A stretch of 64,000 nucleotides of DNA, from positions 10,649,872-10,713,871 of the forward strand of contig NC_058499.1 in the NCBI RefSeq assembly GCF_020382885.2, in the 5' to 3' direction. Positions within the stretch are counted from its first letter, which is position 1; every line of letters begins with the position of its first letter. The stretch is from Scatophagus argus (Eukaryota > Chordata > Actinopteri > Scatophagidae). Position numbers and translations under genes: made by a program. The notes under the pieces are model-generated. The model saw only the letters and a program-made list of their open reading frames with translations. It did not search any database and was not told the origin of the DNA. This document shows positions 56,511 to 64,000 of this stretch, in pieces.

Positions 56511-57411
56511 ATGGATCAGCATAATACCTAATACCTGAAGTCTTCTAAGAGGATTATGTGCATAGTCTCACTCTCACTTTATTATGAACCTACCATAGCA
56601 ATATTTAATTTAATGCAAAGTGAAAAGTGTTCTTATGTTATTATGATGCATAACTGTAGCATAAAAATAATTTTATGAAACCTGAAACCAACAGTTTGAT
56701 TATCTAAAGACACATAACTATTTGAAATTGAACGGCTAATTTAAAAACTTCACTCCAGAATGTAAAATGCACACAAGGCATAACATTATTGTTGAAATTA
56801 TAGTGTTCCTCTGTGATCATTAGGGCCAACTTCAGCACATTAATATGGAATTTCCAATTTAAAGAAAATTATATATAATATAGAAACTATTTATTGGTAC
56901 ATTGTTTTCACTCGGGTGGAAGTAGTGGCACACATTACAACACTGTCAATAATCATGTCAAGAATAGTTTAGGCCTAATCAGTCTTCTCTCTCAATCCTC
57001 TTTTCCCAAATTTCCCTTTTGTTTTTTCCGATCATTAAATCCACAAAGCCACTGATGTCATTCAAGAATCTCATTCAGATACCAAAGAGACTGAGAGGGA
57101 TCAGCAAGCAGGCTAAACCCCACACCTAAAGCCTCACCTGCTGCATTAATTTAACGAATTAATGACTGAACCGATAAATTGATTCAACCGTCTAAACATG
57201 AAATACAACTGTTTTTTGTTTAAGGTGAATTAGACACAACAGAGCTTTCACTGTGAAAGTCACCAGGACAAACAAATGGAACATTCACAACATTTTCAAA
57301 TGTTTAATTTTAATGTTTTAATTTTAAGCACAGAACACATGACAGACAAAATGGCATCACTTTCATTTTGTCTCTAATAAAAATTAAAAGAAATACAATT
57401 CTCTACCCTCT
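56511..57411. other. Intergenic sequence between SLC24A1 and its truncated copy
   Basis: AT-rich, with no supportable gene. A 40-bp patch at 56901-56943 resembles sequence next to the INTS14 start region at 58790-58832 and marks the edge of a tandem duplication. Minus-strand ATTAAA signals at about 57300-57325 could serve the truncated copy. Confidence 0.5.
56901..56943. repeat. Duplicated promoter-side patch, copy 1
   Basis: The stretch around ggaagtagtggcacacattacaacac corresponds to 58790-58832 with a few substitutions. Each copy lies upstream (minus strand) of an SLC24A1-type first coding exon. Confidence 0.7.
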
Positions 57412-58161
57412 TCATCTACTACTGCACCCACATTGACATCTCCACCTCCATAACACCAATAGCAGACAACAAGACAATAACTGGGCTGATTTCACACAAT
57501 GAAGAGATGGCCCACAAGAAGTGGAAGTAGGAGGTGAAGTGGAAGTTCTGGTTGAGTGGTGTAGGGACAGCAAATTTTCATCAGAGATGGCCAACCTGTC
57601 TGTGATCACACCCAACACAGGAACAAAGAACTCGTCACACACAATTGCAAGTGAAATGAACATGTATATCATCCCAATAATGTGGAGGATCACCCAGCCT
57701 CGTCTGCGGTCTTCAATAGAGAAGAAATCTGCTAGGTATTTGGTCCTAATATGTGGAGCTTCACCAAGAGAATCTGGAGTAATGGTGGTAACAGGGGGAG
57801 CTGGTGTGGGGGTCTCCTGTGGAGGTTCAGAGGCCACAGAGATGTTGAGGACAGTAGTCTGGTTTGTAGTTGGCGATGGTGGAGATTCAGGGAAGGTGGA
57901 TGCTGTAAAATCTGAAGTTGTATTCGTATGATGTACCCTGTGAATCTCTGATGTTGTTTGATATGTGGATTCTGATTCATGTGTTGCAGTGACGGGCTCC
58001 TCCAGCCTCTGAGACTTTATTGTAGCCTCCTCGACCCCGTCTTTTCCCACCTTCTTCATCGGCAAAGGCTCGTACAGTCTGGCACTGCTGCTGAGCTGGT
58101 AGAAGGTACAGAGGAAAACCCCAAAGAGGAGAAGCAGGACCCTCCTTTTTGCAAAACTCAT
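57412..58161 (-). pseudogene. Truncated tandem copy of the SLC24A1 first exon with an unrelated tail (ORF intact)
   Basis: An open frame of 249 codons starts [18 protein letters not shown] and follows SLC24A1 residues 1 to about 209 closely ([50 protein letters not shown]). Near 57580 the homology stops abruptly after AISDE, just before the alpha-1 repeat. About 55 unrelated Ser/Thr/Cys-rich residues follow to the stop at 57412. It lacks both ion-binding repeats, so it cannot be an exchanger. Three length differences from the parent (about 18, 21 and 6 nt) are all multiples of three, and no internal stop occurs. This leaves open a translated membrane-anchored fragment, but pseudogene or gene fragment is the safer reading. 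A donor-like site at 58435/58434 could close an upstream non-coding exon. Confidence 0.75.
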
Positions 58162-58434
58162 TTTTTCCCCAAAGAAGTGTTTTTGGCTGCGAAAGCAAAA
58201 AAAAGCTGCATAAATGGGCAATGGCGCTACTTCATGTTACATCCTTGGCTCTAGTAACAATAATAATAGAAAAAATGACAGTTATACTGAAGTCTCCTAA
58301 AAGTAATATATGCTATGTGTTTAATCAATTTTTCGCGCGTAACTGATCACAAAAACATGGATCATGGTCCTTGAAGCATGAAGACGCGTATGATGTTAAT
58401 GTAACGGTTATAAACAAAGTGTGAGCTGGCTTAC

Positions 58435-58540
58435 CTCATAAAAAGTGCGACTACTTCTCACCGGTTGCTGTGCGAAACTATCCACGAAATTATTCAAATT
58501 CAGTGCTGACCCGATCGCTAGATGAAAACGTTTTTTTACG
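58435..58540 (-). other. Possible upstream exon of the truncated SLC24A1 copy
   Basis: On the minus strand tttttatgag|gtaagc forms a strong donor at 58435/58434. An exon here would be head-to-head with INTS14 across about 300 bp, a possible shared promoter. The 5' limit is unknown. Confidence 0.25.
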
Positions 58541-58789
58541 CGTTTCCTTAACAAGTCGTGCAACTTACTGCACATAAACAACTTTTTATGTTCAACACCC
58601 AGTTATCTTCTTCTCCGCTTGCGTTTGTTTGAACTGGAATAATTAAATTCAGCATTAATATTTCCTGTATAGAAATTCTATTCTTAAATATATGTGAGTA
58701 CATGTATGTACGAATTACTGATGAAATTAGTGGGTTTTTCTGCAAACTTCTCTCAGGAAGATAACAAAGGAACCATGTATTCCAACGTA

Positions 58790-58832
58790 TACTGTTTCAA
58801 CCCGGACGGAAGTAGTGGTGCACATTACAACA
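58790..58832. promoter_or_regulatory. INTS14: INTS14 promoter patch (ETS-type CGGAAGT), duplicated as copy 2
   Basis: CGGAAGT at 58807-58813 is an ETS-type core of the kind common in housekeeping promoters, and it lies 550 bp before the INTS14 start codon. In the related patch at 56901-56943 the equivalent core reads TGGAAGT. Confidence 0.45.
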
Positions 58833-59306
58833 CAAACACTGGACAGCGAGTGGGACGTTGAATGGCACGTACATGTTTAATATTTGTCACATTCATTATT
58901 CACTTATTGTTTAACTTATGGATAGTTATTTTCCACCACTTGTTAAGTAGTAACCAGAGCGTTTCTTTTTTGGGGTCTTTTGGCGTCATGTTGCAGAAAG
59001 CTAGCGTTAATTAGCCGAACAACCAACCACATTAGCTAACAGTCCTCGGCTGTGGGTCGATCTTTCCAGCAAGAGTTGAACGCCGTTGTAGTCGTTGTTT
59101 GAGCTACAGTAACCATACCACGATACTCTCAAAAGTTTTGATGCTGACATCAATACTTATGACATAATAAACTACGAAACTGATGAATTATGTTGTTAAT
59201 GTACCCCCCAGAGAGAGGAAGAGCCTAAGAGCTGCTAAGCTAGCTAACTTCTCATTTTTTTCTGTTCTTCTCACACATGTGTTTTTTTCTTCGTCTTTTC
59301 CTTCAG

Positions 59307-59365
59307 TGGGAGCACGTTGGAGGGTAATTTATTTCCATTGTGTTATCGCGGATCGATAGCAAGCC
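59307..59365 (+). other. INTS14: INTS14 5' untranslated part of the first coding exon
   Basis: A pyrimidine-rich tract and cttcag acceptor end at 59306, so a separate non-coding exon upstream (in 58.83-59.2 kb) is likely. The donor is not certain. Confidence 0.5.
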
Positions 59366-62300
59366 ATGCCTACTGTGGTCTTAATGGACGTGTCTCTGTC
59401 CATGACACGGCCAGTGTCGCTGGATGGCAGCGAGGACTTTCAAAGGAAGAACCTCGCTGTCCACGGACTTAATATGTTGTTTGAACACATGGCCTCAAAC
59501 TACCGCTTGGAGTTCACAACACTGATGGCATTTTCTTCTCTCTGGGAGCTTTTGGTGCCTTTCACCAGAGATTACAATGCATTACAGGTAAAGTTTGCAT
59601 GATATGAGAGGTCATTCTAAAAATAATACAGTTTCATCTCCTCAGTCACTGCCCGAGTTTGACACAGAAAATGAGCATGACTTTGGAGGAGATCTGGGGA
59701 TTAACTCATGAATGTCTTTTTTGGTGCAGGAGGCTTTGAGCACCCTTGAAGACTATGACAAGACCTGTGTTGAGTCAGCTCTTCAAGGGGTTAGTAACGT
59801 GGTACAGCAGGAGTGGGGCAGTGCCTGTCCCTGTCAGGTATTTTGAGTCATTTATGCAGTATCATCACACCTTTGAATTTATTATTGATTCAGTTAAGCT
59901 GTTGTGCAGTCAGTGTATTTATTGAATTCAGTTATCTCTGCTATGGCTCTCTTTGTGGGGTCATATTCATATATTCCTTCCTTTGTCCCATAGGTGGTGC
60001 TAGTTACTGATGGATCTCTGGGTATTGGAAAGGGTTCTCTACGTCACTCCCTGCAAACACTAAAGCAGCGTGGGGATGACAAAAAGTTTCCACTTCCTTT
60101 CCCTTTCCCTTGCAAGCTCTACATCATGTGTGTAGCCAATGCAGAGGAGGTACCCGTTCACCCTCTTTTTGTTGGCTAGTTTCTGTTAACTTGTAACTGT
60201 TAACTGGTCTGAAGACAGACAGTGTAAAACCATGGAAGAAACTTAATCTGATACCATGGAAATAGAAACAGCTTGTTAGAAAAGAGATCTAATGCGGTGG
60301 CCTCTGCTGAGCCTTTATACCTTAGATATATTTTGATAAAATCTCAGGATGAGAGATCATAGTGATGAATGTACATGATTATGTCAATGAAATGTCAGTG
60401 ACTGTAATATAACAATGACTCCTAGAAACTATAGTGTTCATGGGCTAAATGTTTTACTGTTTAGCTTCACTTGGGAAGAAAATAAGCACATACTTTTCGG
60501 TCGCTTGTGTCATGGGGCAACAATTTTCTTTAGGGTGCCCAGGAAATCTGTCATCTGTCTAAATTTTAAGCTTATGGCAAGTTAGTGCTTGCAAAAAATG
60601 CAGCTTCCTGTGTTGTGTTATTACAGCTACAGATGACAGATGCCATGGACAATTTGGAGGAGCTGCTTCGTCTCAGTGGAGGTGATGGACAGATCTTCAC
60701 TATGGAGGGACCCCTTTGCATGAAGAGTGTACAGGCCATGTTTGGGTATGAGTGTTACTGGGGAAATAATCCAGAAAAATTTACTTTTTCATGTTTTACG
60801 TAATTATTGAGAAACCTTTCCATTGTTTGTCTTTGTATGTCTTCAGGAGGCTGATTGATCTTGCGTACTCTCCTTTCCATGCTGTCCTGCACTGTGGGAA
60901 CCTGTCCTCAGATGTTCAGGTGTTCCCTCGACCCGAGCCTGTTGTGATTGATGAAGAGGTGGAGCCCATACCTCGAGCAGTCAGTACAGGTACCCAGCTA
61001 GTTTTAATTTCATGATTTAAAGGTTACTTTAAGCTGTCTTTATCCTTTATTCCTTAACGAATTTCCCCTCGGGGATAAATAAAGGAATTCTGATTATTAT
61101 CATCTTCTATATTACGTCTTCATCTTTCTGTTTTACTTGTTGCAGATTTGGAAATTGTGGGTTTCATTGAAATTGCTGATATTTCCAGTCCTCCTGTTAT
61201 ATCCAGACACTTGGTACTGCCTATTGCTGTGAACAAAGGTTAGTGTTGCACAGTGTTGTCTCAAGAAAAACTTGACGTAGACATATCAGTTGTACAGCAT
61301 GCCAGGGGCTCATTGTTATTGATGTAACTGATTTTCACAGAAAATACCCTGAATTTCTTTAAAGGAAATGCAAAGTGTTTGTAATCCAAGTATTTTTAAA
61401 CCCCCATTCTTACTCATATTGTCATTACCTTCAAAGTTCAAATTAAACAGAAAATTTCAAAATCAGTGAGCCCTCAGTGTGCTACCTTTCAGATCCTGGT
61501 ATTATCAATGTATTTTATTTGTTTGATTTCAGAGGTGGATGACGTTGGCACAGGAGCTACAGATGAGCTTGAGGAGGAACCTTCTGCCAGTCAAATGGCA
61601 GGCAAAAGTCCAAATTTTTGTGTGCTCTTACATGGCAGTCTCAAAGTTGAGGGTATGGTGGCACTGGTCCAGCTGGGGTGAGATGCTGCAGAGCTGTTTA
61701 TAATTAACACACATCAATTCTGTTATACTTGGAATTTTATGCATTATGAAGACACCTGCAGAATAAAATGAGTTAGTTATGGACAATTGCCTAAATTGAA
61801 TTTGCTTGTTCTCAGGTCAGAGTGGTATGGCATGCTGTACTCACAAGCAGACAGCAAGAAGAAATCAAACCTGATGATGTCTGTGTTTGAGCCTGGTCCA
61901 GAACCTCTGCCTTGGCTGGGCAAGATCTCACATTTGGGACCAATATCAGGTGACACCTTACTACTTTATAGTGTTTGGTTTCTACTTATTTAAAACATCT
62001 TTAGGGTCTCCTTAGCTATGAAAGACATTGATAGTTCTTTATTCCTTAAAGCATCATTTTTTTGGGATGTTAAACTCATCGTATTGTAATGTAGCTTATG
62101 ACACACTAACCCATGTACAGGTAAATGATTGTTTATTCCTGAAGAGCAAAGGCCTCTCTGTGTGTTCGTATGCTCAAGCAGTTAATAATTTACTCCATTT
62201 TATTACAAAGTTGGACCGCTTTTATCATGAAGCTGACTCTCACCTGATGTTTTGTGACCTTTGTGGTATTTCAGAGGCTGTTGAAAATCCCTATGGAGAG

Positions 62301-63353
62301 GATGACAGTAAAAGTCCGTTTCCTGTGCAGCCCCAGGTCAAACGAAGCTATGCCCAAAATGTTACAGTGTGGATAAAGGCCAGTGGATTACAGGTACAGA
62401 AAAATCTATAATCTATAAACAAATTGTGAAGTGAGAAATGAGGATTGGTTTCAGTTGGAGGGGGACATTTTCACAAGGTGTCTCCATAGTCTGTGCTCCC
62501 AAAATCCACAAGCCATGGTACTTCAGAGAAACTGGAGAGACGGTCATCCCATTGTGTATTGTAGGTAGTACGTTTCAGATCTAGTATTAACCACAGTGTG
62601 AGTGGTTCCTTATGAAGACTAGCAGACACTATGTGGAAGCTGAGACCAAGTCTGATAGTCAGTGTAATTAAACCTACATTTAATGGATATGATGTTATAT
62701 TATAGATGCACAGTATTTCAGTGCAACCAGCTCTACATCCTGATGTCATCATGGGAATCTTTCCCATCTCTACCATCTATCTCATGTGATGTGAATGTGG
62801 CACAAGGCAGTGTGGTTAGTGAGATATTCAGTTGGAGGCTTAACCATAGTTTAAAGGAGTTCTTAAATGATGATTATTCCTCAGTTTCAATACTGTGACC
62901 ATTTTGATTACTGAGTCAAAACATTTTTGTGGGTCATTTCTGGTCATTGAGTTAAGTTTATTTATGCTGTCTTTCTACAGACTGATGTGCAGAAGATCCT
63001 GAGGAATGCAAGGAAACTGCCAGATAAAACTCAAACCTTCTACAAGGTAAACTTTGCTGCAACTGACTTTAATCTTTGATATTTTTCATATTTTAAATTG
63101 CTGTATCTGAATCTTTCAGGAGCTGAACCGTCTCAGGAAGGCTGCCTTAGCTTTTGGTTTCTGGGAGCTCCTGAAGGGGGTGGCTGACCTTCTGGAGAGA
63201 GAGTGCACCCTGCTGCCGGATTCGGCCCATCCAGATGCTGCTTTCCAACTCTCCCATGCTGCGCAGCAACTCAAACTGGCCAGCACTGGTGACTCCCAGT
63301 ATGCTGCTTTTGATCACAACATTGCTCCCATGCACACTGACTTCTCAAGCTGA
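59366..63353 (+). CDS. INTS14: INTS14 (VWA9), Integrator complex subunit 14
   Basis: Eleven coding exons, all in phase, give 1539 bases, 512 aa plus TGA: 59366-59587, 59730-59837, 59994-60149, 60627-60745, 60847-60989, 61146-61238, 61533-61677, 61816-61949, 62275-62393, 62981-63046 and 63120-63353. The human protein has about 518 residues. INTS14 forms a module with INTS10 and INTS13 in the nuclear Integrator complex, which cleaves nascent snRNA and other RNA polymerase II transcripts. The start MPTVVLMDVSLSM contains the DxSxS MIDAS motif of the von Willebrand A domain (Asp8, Ser10, Ser12). Other conserved blocks are YDKTC, VVLVTDGSLGIGKGSLRHSL, QVFPRPEP, FCVLLHGSLKVEGMV, SQADSKKKSNLMMS and KRSYAQNVTVWIKASGLQ. 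The C-terminal exon is rich in helix-forming residues. Intron 60150-60626 and intron 62394-62980 show no further exon. Confidence 0.96.
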
Positions 63354-63735
63354 GCTCCGTCTGAATTAGTTAAAATGGACTGATGTGAAGCAGCTTCAGC
63401 CTGTGTGGACCAAGGTGGAGACAGCAGCTGTGTGCGCTGAATGTTGTTTAAAGAACTCGGAAACCTGACTTACACTTCCTCTTTGACGCTGCCTACACAA
63501 GGCAAAACATACGTAATAAGGTGTTTGTAAGATGTTCATGTATATATATGTATATTTTTTACGTATTCCTTTGTAGGATCTTTTTCACAAATTGATTAGA
63601 TTTTAATTTTGTCTTTATTCATTGTCAGGTAACTCACATTTACAGAAAACCTGCAAAATGATGGTTATGTTGGCGTTTAAAATTCAGTTAAGTATCAGAA
63701 CAAGGAAGGGACATAAATAAAAAAAAAAAAAGTCA
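63354..63735 (+). other. INTS14: INTS14 3' untranslated region
   Basis: Non-coding sequence follows the INTS14 stop, with AATAAA at 63716-63721 inside an A-rich run, the first such signal after the stop. The remaining 265 bases of the window show nothing recognisable. Confidence 0.6.
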
Positions 63736-64000
63736 TAGCTGGTTATTATTGAGCATAAGGGGGACAAAATGCTCTTAATCAACAATACGACCTTCCCTGA
63801 GGTTTGTGGGGCAGTTCAGAAATCTGGAATGATAACAAATACAGCATTTGTTGGGAACATTCATATACAAATGAAGAATCAAGATCAAAGAGAAAAACAA
63901 AGCAGTATCACACAGGATATCAAGTTATATGGCTTATTACAGCTCTTAACTATTCTACAAAATACAGACTGATGTCTAAGAGAACTAAGTCACCAAATGA

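Noticed and set aside
58222-59300. Additional gene between the SLC24A1 fragment and INTS14
   Set aside because: Only short frames without recognisable motifs; best read as promoter and 5' non-coding sequence.

Overview
The window is vertebrate, and almost certainly teleost, nuclear DNA. It shows small exons with canonical GT-AG introns, AT-rich intergenic sequence, many short tandem repeats, a vertebrate-type tRNA-Gln gene, and fish-length versions of four well-known vertebrate genes. The order and strands are MEGF11 (+), DENND4A (+), SLC24A1 (-) and INTS14 (+). This is the arrangement I recall for the human 15q22 region, read in reverse. Human RAB11A lies between MEGF11 and DENND4A; I find no Rab exon in that slot here.

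1-17.5 kb: the 3' part of MEGF11 (its 5' exons lie before the window). Fifteen exons encode EGF/laminin-EGF repeats, one transmembrane helix and a tyrosine-rich cytoplasmic tail. One intron uses a GC donor. 17.5-26.3 kb: an intergenic stretch with a fold-back retroelement (two 108-bp arms, 13-bp target-site duplication), a 49-bp inverted repeat pair, two CTCF-like motifs and a tRNA-Gln(CTG) gene. 26.3-49.8 kb: DENND4A, with a CpG-rich CRE/E-box promoter, a non-coding first exon, a 4.6-kb first intron and 30 coding exons (1721 aa), including a 21-nt microexon and an 81-nt in-frame stop-free intron.

49.8-56.5 kb: SLC24A1 (NCKX1), nine coding exons, 719 aa, tail-to-tail with DENND4A; the two genes meet at a nearly palindromic pair of AATAAA signals. 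57.4-58.2 kb: a diverged, truncated tandem copy of the first SLC24A1 coding exon, broken before the first ion-binding repeat and carrying an unrelated tail. A short patch of the promoter-side sequence is duplicated with it. 58.8-63.7 kb: complete INTS14 (11 coding exons, 512 aa).

The genes do not form one pathway: MEGF11 is a cell-surface recognition receptor, DENND4A a Rab exchange factor, SLC24A1 the rod Na+/Ca2+,K+ exchanger and INTS14 an Integrator subunit. Exon boundaries were set by hand from splice consensus, phase continuity and remembered family sequences; no alignment was run.
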